Shown piece by piece: positions 48,894 through 60,479 of a stretch of DNA of 64,000 bases. Source of the stretch: Liolophura sinensis. Taxonomy: Eukaryota; Mollusca; Polyplacophora; Chitonida; Chitonidae. The notes beneath the pieces are model-generated. The model ran no database searches, was not told where the DNA came from, and was given only the letters and a program-made list of their open reading frames with translations. Positions within the stretch are counted from its first letter, which is position 1. Each line of letters opens with the position of its first letter. The position numbers were made by a program, and so were the translations under genes. Location: assembly GCF_032854445.1 (NCBI RefSeq), contig NC_088298.1, positions 17,563,976-17,627,975 of the forward strand, given 5' to 3'.

Positions 48894-49107
48894 GGGCCTC
48901 TATGACTGAGGGTACCCCGAAACCTCTCACCAATGCGGTCGCTGTGAGTTCAAGTCCATCTCATGGTGGCTTCCTCTTTGGCCAATTTATGTGGGAAGGT
49001 CTATCTGCAAGGTGCGGATGGTTGTGGGGTTCCCCGGGTTCTGCTAGGTTTCCTCCCACCATAATGTTGGCCTCCCTTGTATAAGTGAAATATTCTTGAG
49101 TAAGGTG
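48894..49107 (+). mobile_element. SINE-1 ending at a T-run and minisatellite
   Basis: The head AGGGGCCTCTATGACTGAGG is partly deleted, and the B box GTGAGTTCAAGTCCATCTC and body are present. The tail stops at TATTCTTGAGTAAGGTG, directly followed by T10 and the 39-bp array. Confidence 0.9.
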
Positions 49108-49650
49108 TTTTTTTTTTTCTTTTTATTGCTGTATAATGATTACAAAGTTGTTCCCTCCTTTTTATTGTTGATAATGAGTACAAAGTTGTTCTCTCCTTGT
49201 TATTGTTGTATAATGATTACAAAGTTGTTCTCTCCTTTTTACTGTTGTATAATGATTACAAAGTTGTTCTCTCCTTTTTACTGTTGTATAATAATTACAA
49301 AGTTGTTCTCTCCTTTTTACTGTTGTATAATAATTACAAAGTTGTTCTCTCCTTGTTATTGTTGTAAAATGAGTACAAAGTTGTTCTCTCCTTTTTACTG
49401 TTGTATAATGATTACAAAGTTGTTCTCTCCTTTTTACTGTTGTATAATAATTACAAAGTTGTTCTCTCCTTTTTACTGTTGTATAATAATTACAAAGTTG
49501 TTCTCTCCTTTTTACTGTTGTATAATAATTACAAAGTTGTTCTCTCCTTGTTATTGTTGTAAAATGAGTACAAAGTTGTTCTGTCCTTTTTACTGTTGTA
49601 TAATAATTACAAAGTTGTTTTTTAAAGTTTTTTTTATTGCTTTTTAACAA
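49108..49650. repeat. 39-bp minisatellite, about 13 copies, at a SINE end
   Basis: The unit is CTCCTTTTTACTGTTGTATA, ATGATTACAAAGTTGTTCT. Variants (GTTATTGTTGTAAAATGAG) recur at intervals, suggesting block duplication. Period 39 (13 codons) explains the 182-183 codon frames on both strands, which are not genes. Confidence 0.95.
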
Positions 49651-49999
49651 AAATACGAAGTTGTTCTTTGACTTGGTTAACTCTGGTTTCGGTTTCGTAC
49701 ACTTTTTCATATTTTCCAGGCTACTTGGAATGTAAATTGACCTTTATTAGTTAAACTCTGGCTTTCACTTATGCCTTAGGCACTGTATAAAGCAATTAGA
49801 AATATACGCATTCTTTTACCTGTAAAATGTCCTTTGTTCTTTTCCAGACTGAACAACAACAACAAAAAAACCCCTAACCCTGTTAGTTTTGCATTTGTGG
49901 AATTATCAATTGCATGTTGCAATCTACATGTAGATATACTTGTATAAATGCCCAAATGCAGGAAAATGTACTGTACAAATCAGTCTGACATTTTCCCAC
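49651..49999. other. Intronic stretch, no exon seen
   Basis: A-rich tract AACAACAACAAAAAAACCCC at about 49851-49876; otherwise nothing recognised. Confidence 0.45.
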
Positions 50000-50352
50000 T
50001 GCATGTCACAGTTGGTAGAGCATCCACTTTGGGAGCCGTTGATCTAGGGTCAATCCTGGGCCAAGTCACACCTAAGACCCCTTAAAAGAGAAAATTGTAA
50101 CTTCATAGCTTGGTGTTCAACATAAAGGGGTGCAACGACTGGTTGACCCATATCAGTATAATGGCTAGGGCGGAGTGGCTTACTCGTCTTCGGTAAGGCA
50201 TCTGAGTGAAGCAGTACTAGATAAAAGAACGGTGGAAATCAGTCCTGTAAAAAGGAGGCACATTACATGCACACTAAGGATTCCTTCGTCGTCATATGAT
50301 TCAAAAATTGTTAAGTACGACATTAAACCCCAAGCACTCACTCACTCACACA
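50000..50352 (+). mobile_element. SINE-2, nearly full length
   Basis: The head has CACAGTTGGTAGAGCATCCA and GGGTCAATCCTGGGCC. The body has GACCCATATCAGTATAATGG. The tail is TTGTTAAGTACGACATTAAA with CCCCAAGCACTCACTCAC. Confidence 0.9.
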
Positions 50353-51499
50353 CTCATGTACTTGTAAATAAAATTGCATGAAAAAGGGTAGTGCGGAAAA
50401 TCCAGATAAGCTGTACCAATTAGAGTAAGCATATTTCTCCTTAACACATGTACCATAAATGATATCAAACAGCATTAACTATAAATATCCATGTTTCCGA
50501 CACTAGCCAGCTCTTACTGCCTCAGACTTCGGCGCCTTTCAGTATATACACCTGTATGAGTTCTCATCCAATTGATTAATTAAGTTCACCTTGATTAATT
50601 GCTATTCTAAGAAGCACAGGTATGTTGACCAGGGTTGATCAGTGCTGTAATTAATGCAGAAAAAGACATGAAAGAATGTGACCATGGCGTGTTCAGTATA
50701 TCGAGTTATCATCAAAGTATACACTGTAATTCCAGTATGATAAAAACTCCTTAGGAATAGATCTTATTGGATGATATTGAACCAGTGTACTCACACGCAC
50801 AAAGGTATACCCACCTGTAAATGATTACAAAAGCATTTGGAGACGGCATTGATCTGGTGTGTCAAAGGACATTGCAATACGGATAGGAACACATACGCAT
50901 ACCTGCCATGCAAAGTTTCTGAATACAGGTAAAAGTTTAATGACATGCCTTTGAACCTGACATCTTTATAATCCGGCACAGATAGGAATTTGAGTTTGAC
51001 TTTAACAGATTGCTCTTTCATCAGGTCTGATAAGAGATTGTTTTGTTTGTGTATGGATGAACAGGTTTTTGATACTTTCTTTGCTTTATACTGCATATGT
51101 GCACGAATATAAATCATTGCTGTGTGAGCTGTACACAAAAATTGTCAGGTATCGGTACACATGTACTTCAAAGGGCCACATCAGGTGTCAAGGCCTGTAT
51201 GTCTTGAAAGCAGGGTTAAATGATAAAAATCGAGATGGTCTGAATTGCTTTGCTATATCTTTCAAAAATTGCATGAATTATGATTACTGTTAATATAGTT
51301 TTCAAAAATGATATGGAAACAAAAGTTTTCTGTCAATTCCAATTTTTCCGGACGTGACCTCATGCAGGAACTCTTGACATCACCCATCGCACAAAATTAA
51401 TTACGTTGTACTTTCAAACGCGTTTGCCGTCATTCCAGCATGACTACCTTACTTGATGTCATAACTGCCTGATTCTTCATCACATAAGATATATTATCA
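50353..51499. other. Intronic stretch, no exon seen
   Basis: No recognised exon. Open frames at 50791-51138 (minus) and 51057-51293 (plus) have no family resemblance. Confidence 0.4.
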
Positions 51500-51656
51500 T
51501 GTCCCCATATGTGGAAAGGTCTGCCAGCAGCCTGCGGATGGTTGTGGGTTTCCCCTGGACTCTGCCCAGTTTCCTCCCACCATGATGCTGGAAACTGTTG
51601 TATAAGTGAAATATTCTTGAGTACAGTGCAAAACACCAATCAAATAAATAAATTAA
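51500..51656 (+). mobile_element. SINE-1, 5'-truncated
   Basis: TATGTGGAAAGGTCTGCCAG, CCTGCGGATGGTTGTGGGTT and TTGAGTACAGTGCAAAACAC with CAATCAAATAAATAAA. Confidence 0.88.
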
Positions 51657-51914
51657 TATTTTATTATTGTTCACCTGAAATCTTTTTGACCTGAGGCATT
51701 AGCTCTGTTCTATAGAGTATCCTTCGTATCATTTGAGATTTTAATATTTCCGCAGTGGCTTGTCTTGCGACTGAAGTAGTGCTTCAGTTGTTACGGTGTT
51801 CAAATGCATTCAGGATTGTTGAAGATGTTTTACCTCTTTGCTCAGCTCTACATGTGTGTGTAGTATTGTGTTCATCTTTGCTGATTCTTCTGTGTTTTAG
51901 TCAGGTAGATACAT

Positions 51915-52028
51915 GCAGTTATACACTTATTATTTGTAGTTGTATACTAAGCATTTGTAGTTATACACTAAGTATTTGTAGTTATACGCCAAGTATTTGT
52001 AGTTATACACTAAGTATTTGTAGTTGTA
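51915..52028. repeat. 21-bp minisatellite, about 5 copies, abutting MITE-A
   Basis: The unit is GTATTTGTAGTTATACACTAA. It ends exactly where MITE-A copy 3 begins at 52029. Confidence 0.88.
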
Positions 52029-52247
52029 TACCCAAATTCCTCAACTTCTTCACATATCAAAGAGCAACTTTCAGCACAACTTATGCTCATTTTTAATTTG
52101 ATTTTGGGGACAAACTACATTTTTTGGATTGGCCAGTTTCAAGGCCTCACAAAAAGTATCACTTTATCAGTTAAAACTTTTGTAATATGCTTGAATAAAC
52201 ACCTTGTAAATACATGTATAAGATGTAAAAAAGTTGAAGAGTTGCAG
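52029..52247 (+). mobile_element. MITE-A, copy 3
   Basis: The left end TACCCAAATTCCTCAACTTC and the right end AAAAAGTTGAAGAGTTGCAG form an imperfect inverted repeat. The interior has CAAAGAGCAACTTTCAGCAC and TTGGATTGGCCAGTTTCAAG, shared with copy 1. Confidence 0.84.
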
Positions 52248-52471
52248 CATTCATTTTTCATGCTTTTTAGTTGGGTTTCCATTAGTAAATGGAATATAAA
52301 TGTAAAATTGTGTCTGAATTTAATATCGAATTACATGGTCCTTAATCTTCAGGTTTGCATATCCGTGCCATGTGCAGTGGGAAAAGTTGTAACCTGAAAT
52401 TTAACTTGAAGGCTGAATTCAAAAGTGCTGGAGCACTGACAGGATAATATTGCCAGACATCATGTACATGT

Positions 52472-52577
52472 GTGGAGATGGCTTCCGGCAACATGGTTGT
52501 GGGTTTCCCCCATGGCTCTGCTCGGTTTCCTTTCACCATAATGCTGGTGGCATGTGTGACATATTCTTTAGTACTCA
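52472..52577 (+). mobile_element. SINE-1 middle fragment
   Basis: CGGCAACATGGTTGTGGGTT, TCCCCCATGGCTCTGCTCGG and CACCATAATGCTGGTGGC match the body. The tail is decayed (ATTCTTTAGTACTCA). Confidence 0.75.
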
Positions 52578-53773
52578 CAGCGATACATCATGGATTTCTG
52601 CTGTGTTATTTTTTTTTTGTCACCCACATGAGACTTTCAGTAGTTTTGTCTCCTCTGATTTGTAGAACGAAAACTCTCCTTGATAGCTAACACAAAATTT
52701 TCATTCATATTTTGCACAGTGAAATTTCAGTGACATTACCTGATGTATGCATTTTGTGAAAAAGAGTGCATGTAAGCATCTGTCTTCCCATTTTTATCCC
52801 TTTATTTACACCTGGCGGAAATGGGATGGGTGGGTCTCTTTCCTTGTTTTTGAAGATTTGAAGTCATTAAGGTTTTGGGGACTTAAATATGCATTTACAA
52901 GTTTTTATTGATGGTAAGACTTAACAGTTACTGGTATCCCCCCCCCCCCCCTCCCCCTCCCAACACCCACGCATAAAAGTAAATTGTGAAGTTTTTAGGT
53001 AAAGTTTTTCACAGTTGTGAGCACCCAGACCCTTTCCAAAAATTTGTGGATTATACTCCGGATTTACAAACACCTAGTGCAGCTTTATGCAGTCACTACT
53101 CTCTAATAGTTTCCTTTGTTTTCATCTTAATGAGAAATGAGCATTCATTTTAATAAGAAATCTGGTAAGGTGTTGCTCATCACTGAACAGGCAATTTACA
53201 CCTCAGTCAGCACAGGTATAATGTAGGTTTTACTTCATGAGGTAAAAAAAAAATAATTCTTGAAGAGAAAAACCCAAAGTGTATCATTTATACTTGGGTT
53301 AATTTTGTTTTATTCTGCTCACGAGGTCATGTGACATACATGAATGTTTTTGCAGCATGATCCTGAGGATAATGACACTATGTTGACATCAGATATATAC
53401 ATACAGGTGTAGTTGAACTCCATCATAGAATTAGTCCCGAGATTATAATATTATATCTATGCGACAGCATTGTGAAGGCCTAGCTAATGGCTTAGTGTAA
53501 GAATTTTTCATTTATACAGTGACGGTCGTTTTTATGAATTTAGGAACCTGTTCAGAGGTAAAACATGGACCATTGGCAAGTCACTAATACACCTATACCA
53601 CTGAGCTAGCAGAGTTAGCTCCCTTCTTGGCAAGAAAATACTTGGATCACTCTCATAATCTCTTCACCACTGTCAGAGGAGTGAATTAGGCTTGAGTATC
53701 ATACAGAATGGTAGTCAAATAAATTATGAAATAAGTATGATTTATGGATTAAAATTTTGATAATGTTTTACAG
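52578..53773. other. Intronic stretch, no exon seen
   Basis: A C-rich run lies at about 52938-52960 (C12, T, C5). Nothing else recognised. Confidence 0.45.
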
Positions 53774-53855
53774 GTGGTGGACTGGAGACAAAGATCTTAG
53801 AAGATGAAGACAACCCACTAACAATGCAGGCCAGCAAGCCCAGAGGCCAAGTCAG
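53774..53855 (+). CDS. Exon completing the Ras-association-like domain
   Basis: An 82-bp exon with acceptor AATGTTTTACAG (ending 53773) and strong donor TCAG/GTGAGT (53855/53856). With one base carried from the previous exon it reads GGLETKILEDEDNPLTMQAS then KPRGQV and a split codon AG. The string KILEDEDNPLTMQ matches the last part of RA domains, where an acidic DD/ED…PL segment precedes a final strand (afadin has a similar ILDDDECPLQI, from memory). It enters in phase 1 and leaves two bases. Its acceptor phase fits both the exon at 33164-33347 and the exon at 45512-45602. Downstream exons are outside what I can recognise here. Confidence 0.7.
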
Positions 53856-54464
53856 GTGAGTCTGTGTACATCTTCCATAGTGTTCTCATTCAGTATGCCA
53901 CTCCATACTCTCTCTACAACAGACCGTTCAGATCTGTCGACCTAATGTTCTGTCGCAAGGTATCTGAATTGACTGGTGAAAAGTGACATAACCTAGGTTA
54001 GACGACAGATTGGCTATCGATGGTGTTTTCAGCCAATCACTGGCTTTAATTCCAAAGTACTTATTGATGAAAAAAAAAACGTCTTCATATGAAGACAGTA
54101 GGGGCGGAGCCAAAGAAACCGTGCACCGAGTGAGCAGACATTGATTGACAGGTCACCGACCATGTGACATAACAACGGCTGTTGGGTTGAAACACTGACA
54201 GACCAGTGACAGGAAGAGAGGGCGTGGCTTTGCATGAAAAAGCCAATCAGTCGTCTCTATCCTATACTTATCCAGTGAATGCTCTGTATGAGGCAAACAA
54301 GTACAAATTCTCATTGGTTGAACTGGAGGTGTGTCTTAATTTATTAATATTGACATAACTTATAACGAGCCAGGGTGTTGACTACCAAATTTTCCATTTC
54401 AAATACAAAATTATTTCAACAGTACCATGCGTCACCAAAATTGTCCACAAGTGATGCATAATTA

Positions 54465-54752
54465 TAATCTCTATACCTAAAACCGTGGCTCAGTTGGTTA
54501 GCGCGCTGGTGCAGCGTAATGACCCAGGAGTCTCTCATGATTGCGGTCGCTGTGTGTTCAAGTCCAGCTCATGCTGGCTTCCTCTCCGGTCGTACGTGGG
54601 AAGGTGTGGCAGCAACCTGCAGATGGTCGTGGATTTCCCCCGTGCTCTGCCAGGTTTCCACCCACCATAATGCTGGCCGCCGTGTTATATAAGTGAATTA
54701 TTTTTGAGTACGGCGTAAAACACCAATCATATAAATAAATCTAATCTATACC
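54465..54752 (+). mobile_element. SINE-1, nearly full length
   Basis: The head CGTGGCTCAGTTGGTTAGCG lacks its first bases. The B box is GTGTGTTCAAGTCCAGCTC and the tail TTGAGTACGGCGTAAAACAC. TAATCTCTATACC and TAATCTATACC flank it and may be a decayed duplication. Confidence 0.9.
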
Positions 54753-55250
54753 GAATAATAATCTATCTATATGAACATGTAATAAAATAATAGATTGGTA
54801 GTTTCATATGCATTTTCCAATGTTCTTTCCACTGAGGTTTAATACTTATAGTTTGGGTGTTCTTTCACTTAAAAGATTTGTTGAGGCTTAACTTTAGTCC
54901 AGACCTGTTTATGTAAGCTACTATCAATCACAACTGAAATAAACATCTCCATCATACGGACCTAGCATCTTCAGTACATTTATTTTCATGGTTTACTTTT
55001 CAGACAAGACTAGCACTGTTTCTGTAAATTTCAAATGTGTTGAGTTTTAATAATTTCGCCAATGTCATATTTCATTTTCGGGTCATTTGCTGTGTAATAT
55101 TAGATACTGAATCTTAGTCTGATGCATCATGTATTTTCATGATATTGCGTGTGGTGTTCAGATTTTAATATCTTGAAGTCACGCTAAGGAGATCAAGGGG
55201 AGTAACTCTCTTGTCAGAGGCATACTAAGGGGGAGATAACCCCCTCTCCC

Positions 55251-55284
<34 letters not shown>

Positions 55285-56184
55285 CAGCCAATATTACACC
55301 ACATTGCACGTACATATGACTTTGAATAGATTGAGAAAAATATTTATATTACACAGATGAAGCATCTTACTAATGCTTCTGCAGAATTTATGATTTAGTG
55401 TACATCAGGAAACATTTAAAAATGTGGTTTCATTCAAACATTTTCAAAATTGTGAAAAAACAAAGCTTCTTATATTTTGAAAAGTTCAAGATTGATAATA
55501 GTAGTACTGGATATATACTTGTATATTACTATAGAGTTAAGTTTTATTTTCCATAGTTTTTACATAGATTTTTTTACATAGTTTATGTACCTTCAGTCGT
55601 CACTCTGGTTATCTTTACTTTGGTGTATTTTGACCTGAGTCTGGTTTAAATCAACATATAATGCAATAGTACTGTTGCATTGACCCGCATTTTTGTGTAA
55701 CGTGTCAACTTGACCTTACTCAGTCTGGTATGGTATTTGTAGCTAATTTATCAGACTTTGTGGCTGTTTGTGAGCAAAATTTTTGTCCTTTTTGTTTTCC
55801 CTCGTACAGCTTTACCAAGAAAGACATATATTTCTCATTTTGTCACACATGGTGTCCTTGTCTGCATCAGCTTGCCTTCTGTTTCCAATTCACTCATAAA
55901 ATTCTAACGAACATCTTCCACCCATTTGTGTTCTCCAACCATTCACCTGACAGACATGTGGGTGAAATATTTTTCAACCTGTACAGCTTAAAAAAAGGGT
56001 ATTTGAAGTAAATGCCAGCATATCTGGTATTCTTTCTTTTGGTAGACACTTGTATATACATGTACAGTAATGTAGTTGACCTAAAAAAAATTTCCCTGAC
56101 CATAAAAGTGCACATAGTGTATTTCACCTAAAGTTTAGCAATTTTTCAAGTGACGCATTTTGCTTGATTCTGATTTATTCATTC
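54753..56184. other. Intronic stretch, no exon seen
   Basis: A run of about 28 A lies at 55252-55279. The 93-codon frame at 55730-56011 is cysteine- and phenylalanine-rich but has no recognised motif. Confidence 0.45.
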
Positions 56185-57445
56185 ACCTGATATAGTGCCA
56201 CTTCTGAATCACCTTATATAGTGCCACTTCTGAATCCCCTTATATAGTGCCACTTCTGAATCACCTTATATAGTGCCACTTCTGAATCACCTTATATAGT
56301 GCCACCTCTGCATCACCTTATATAGTGCCACTTCTGAATCACCTGATGTAGTGCCACTTCTGAAAAACCTTATATAGTGCCACTTCTGAATCATCTTATA
56401 TAGTGCCACTTCTGAATCACCTTATATAGTGCCACTTCTGAATAACCTCATATAGTGCCACCTCTGCATCACCTTATATAGTGCCACTTCTGAATAACCT
56501 TATACAGGGCCACTTCTGAATCACCTTTTATAGTGACACTTCTGAATCACCTTATATAGTGCTACTTCTGAATCACCTTGTATAGTGCCACCTCTGCATC
56601 ACCTTATATAGTGCCACTTCTGAATCACCTGATGTAGTGCCACTTCTGAAAAACCTTATATAGTGCCACTTCTGAATCATCTTATATAGTGCCACTTTTG
56701 AATCACCTTATATAGTGCCACTTTTGAATAACCTTATATAGTGCCACTTTTGAATCACCTTATGTAGTGCCACTTTTGAATCACCTTATATAGTTCCGCT
56801 TTGAATCACCTTTTATAGTTCCACTTTTGAATAACCTTATATAGTGCCACTTTTGAATCACCTTATGTAGTGCCACTTTTGAATCACCTTATATAGTGCC
56901 ACTTCTGAATAACTGTATATAGGGCCACTTCTGAATAACCTATATAGTGCCACTTCTGAATCACCTTATATAGTGCTACTTCTGAATCACCTTATATAGT
57001 GCCACCTCTGCATCACCTTATATAGTGCCACTTCTGAATAACCTTATACAGGGCCACTTCTGAATCACCTTTTATAGTGACACTTCTGAATTACCTTATA
57101 TAGTGCTACTTCTGAATCACCTTATATAGTGCCACTTCTGAATCACATTATATAGTGCCACTTCTGAATCACCTTATATAGTGCTACTTCTGAATAACCT
57201 TATATAGTTCCGCTTTGAATCACCTTTTATAGTTCCACTTTTGAATAACCTTATATAGTGCCACTTTTGAATCACCTTATGTAGTGCCACTTTTGAATCA
57301 CCTTATATAGTGCCACTTCTGAATAACTGTATATAGGGCCACTTGTGAATAACCTATATAGTGCCACTTCTGAATAACTGTATATAGGGCCATTTCTGAA
57401 TAACCTATTTAGTGTCACTTGTGAATCACCGTATATAGTGCCTTC
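56185..57445. repeat. 26-bp satellite array, about 48 copies
   Basis: The unit is ACCTTATATAGTGCCACTTC TGAATC. Variants include ACTTTTGAATC, CCTCTGCATC, GGGCCAC and TTTTATAGT. Sets of variants recur in the same order (for example TGCATCACC, then GAATAACC, then GGGCCAC, near 56460 and 57005), showing higher-order duplication of multi-unit blocks. Confidence 0.95.
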
Positions 57446-58779
57446 TGAAGCTTTATTGATTTCGTATTCTGGGTTGTTATCAGAAGAGACATTTTAAGGC
57501 CTCTGAGTTCAGCTAGTCCATATTTATACATATATTTTTTCAAACTGAAATACAATAATTTTGAGGAGTTCTATTGTTAGGACGACACATGCATCCTTCT
57601 GGAAGAATATAAGCTTTATCACCAGTGTGGCGTTTACTTTATTTATTTCCCCTTGATCCAAGATACAGTACATGACTGTGTTCTTCATCTTCAGTGTGAT
57701 TCTGTTATTTCTACACATATGTGTACTTCCCCTTATACACTTGTGAGTGGTCAACAGCTCTAATGCTGTGATTTATTTATGCACTGGCACATCCATATAT
57801 GGTCATTTCTGTTTTATCACCTGGGCTTTTAGCCTGTACAGGTATGTTCCTTTATGAATCTGAATGGTGTTTTCCCCCACTCACAGAGACCTATACACAT
57901 CCTGAAGAATATGTCGGTCTCCATGCCATGACTGAATCATATGATCTTTGTATAAACACGTGACCTGTTTACTCTCACGCACCTGAACTATTTTTTTTTT
58001 CTAACTGCATCATAATCAAAACCCCCAAGCGTTTTCCCACCCTAGTTTTCTCGTGCTGTGTGCACACAGCGGTGCAAAGGTCGGCGACGGCTCACAAATC
58101 TCTCTTGCTAAGCGACACCTGACAAACAACTCTGTGATGTAAGATGTGTTGAGATCTCTTGTTGTGGCTGGTGTGAAAGTAACGCACTGTACACACTTCC
58201 AAGTCTTCCCGCATTGTGATCATTCCGATGATAGATCATCATTGCTTTACACATCATGATACTTGTTGCAGCATGGATTATAACACTGGTACCGTAATAT
58301 TAAGAAAGAATCATTTTTTCTTACAGTGTACATGTACATTGTCTAATATACTGTATATCACCTGAAGTTCAGTATGTAAAACTACACTGTCAGAAGCATA
58401 CATGTATAAAGATCTTAAAATGATACTTTTGATGCCAACAGTGAAGCTTATCTTCTAGACAGTAATTGCACTTCTTCAAAAAAAAAACAAAAAAACTCTT
58501 AGTTGGTCCTGTAAATTGGATGAATGATTCAGAATCAAGTAAAAAATGTCATTTGAAAAATATTAAACGCTCAATGAAATGGTATCTTGAATCCTACAGT
58601 TTCTGAAATACAAAACCAAAAATTGAAAATGAAATCAAGCTGTTTGTATTTTTACCGATTAAAATCTAGATTTCGGTCTTTGCCAAGACTTTTGTCACGT
58701 CAGGTTTATTTTAAATATTTTAAGTTCAGAATTAAGAAACTTTTTCTATCAACGAATCATTAAAAGTGTACATACAATG
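57446..58779. other. Non-coding stretch, no exon seen
   Basis: The part 57990-58240 is less AT-rich and contains CGGCGACGGCTC. No recognised exon. Confidence 0.45.
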
Positions 58780-59206
58780 TAAACCACACCATACACTGTA
58801 CACATTGATAAACTTGGTATAAAATAAATTATATTGAAAGGATAATTCAATTCTACATTAGCAACAAAAAAAAGTAAACAGCTATATTTTTCTATATGTA
58901 ATATCATGCATGTAAGTTTGTCAATAATATTTTGTCACGAAATTGTATATCGACGTTTCCCCTGCAGTTGTCTTGTCTATTTAAACGGCAAAGTACAGTA
59001 TTCTGCATACATTGATAAAGATGGTATAAAATATACTGTTGAATTAATGTATAGATTCATTGCATATAACATTAGCAAAAATAGAAACAAAGTCGCTGTA
59101 TTTTTATATCAGATTTCATACATGTAAATTATTTTTTATCAAAAATATTTTGTCACGAAATCGTAAACATATGTTGTTATTTTTAAGCTCCTGCAGTTTT
59201 CTTGTC
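58780..59206. repeat. Tandem duplication of about 215 bp, two diverged copies
   Basis: Copy 1 (58780-58979) and copy 2 (58995-59206) share ACATTGATAAA, TGGTATAAAAT, ACATTAGCAA, ATATTTTGTCACGAAAT and CCTGCAGTT…CTTGTC in the same order. Copies differ by many substitutions, so the duplication is old. Confidence 0.82.
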
Positions 59207-59523
59207 GGATGCTTTCTGCAGCCCCTGTGATACAACTTAGATGCACTAAATGTATCGCACACTTATGTAACATAGTTTTTTTTAATTTAATTCGATACAC
59301 GATCAGACAAGAATAACAATACATTAATAAGACGTTGCGGTTAACCAGGAGCATAATAATTAATAGATATGTCATGCTTGGGCACAAAATACCTGTATTG
59401 TGTACAACTTGTTCTTTGTCACATGTACATGCCAATATGCATGAAGATTTCCCTGTACAGTCATTGCATACTTACATGTAGGCAACGCCAATTTTATTTT
59501 TTGTTTCCCATATTTTACTGGCA

Positions 59524-59846
59524 AATTCCTTGCCTGTTTTCTTGATACTTCTCTCTCAGAACAAAAACATCTGCTGTACAGACCAGATCAAAAGACACAG
59601 GTATTAACAGGTAGAAAATTGCAATCAGCAATCCATTAAGGAGATCTGTGATACAGAGGAGAATGAAATGCTGGCTTCTGATTGGCTGGGAATTGTATTG
59701 CAAGTGGGACAAACTTTCCCTTTGATACTGCTGATTATTCAGAATACCCAAACATGTATGTTGGTATATGAGAGCATGTTACATGCTTGTGCTTTGTATG
59801 CAGGGCTCTGTTGGAGTTATCAACACCATCTGTGTGCTTTTATATG
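59524..59846 (+). repeat. Direct duplication of about 0.32 kb, copy 1
   Basis: It is about 93-95% identical by eye to 62008-62335, starting GCCTGTTTTCTTGA and ending CAACACCATCTGTGTGC. Shared blocks include GGTATTAACAGGTAGAAAAT and GGCTTCTGATTGGCTGGGAA. The antisense frame reads through both copies but shows no known motif. Confidence 0.9.
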
Positions 59847-59849
59847 TTT

Positions 59850-60479
59850 TACTGGCAAGCCAACTCTGTGTAATTCAAAAATGTTAGAAAGGTAACAGAA
59901 AATTCACATTTTTTATTTTGTTTGAGATGATTTTATGGTTTCCCTGGTTTTGAAAGCTTTTCAACCATATAAATAGGTGTAAATAAAATTCTTTCATATC
60001 TTAACATTTGCCACAAATTGAATGATTTCCAAGTTTTATTTTTATACCCTTTTTTCCACTTTGGAAAAAAAAGATTTATTCTGCCCATAAAACAACAATT
60101 TAAATTGGTTTGGCCCTATATCAATTAAGTGAATGAAATATTCATGATTATGGGGTTAAAAAAAAAACCGATCAAATGAATAAAAGTGAAATTCCTGGAT
60201 TTATTCACCCTTGAAGAAAAAACCTGACTGCTGCTTTGAGAATTCAGACCATTCTCAAAAATTTCCTTGTTAAACCATTTTGATCAGAAAAATGCCAAGT
60301 AGTTTGGTATGGAGGGAAGTAGTTTTGTATTCTTGCTAATGAAAAAGATAGAGATTTAAAAAAAATAATTAACATTGAGAGAAAAGCATAGAAGTATATA
60401 TTTAAAAACATTAGCTAAAGCAGCGAAGGATTTATATGTATATTTTGTTAGTGCATTGTGTTGATATTTACCTGAGTTT
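59850..60479. other. Non-coding stretch with a SINE-1 tail relic
   Basis: GTGAATGAAATATTCATGAT followed by GATCAAATGAATAAA at about 60130-60186 looks like a decayed SINE-1 3' end. Nothing else recognised. Confidence 0.45.

Noticed and set aside
49096-49710. Open frames of 182-183 codons on both strands
   Set aside because: A 39-bp period gives 13-codon repeats in both directions; this is a minisatellite between a SINE tail and AT-rich DNA.
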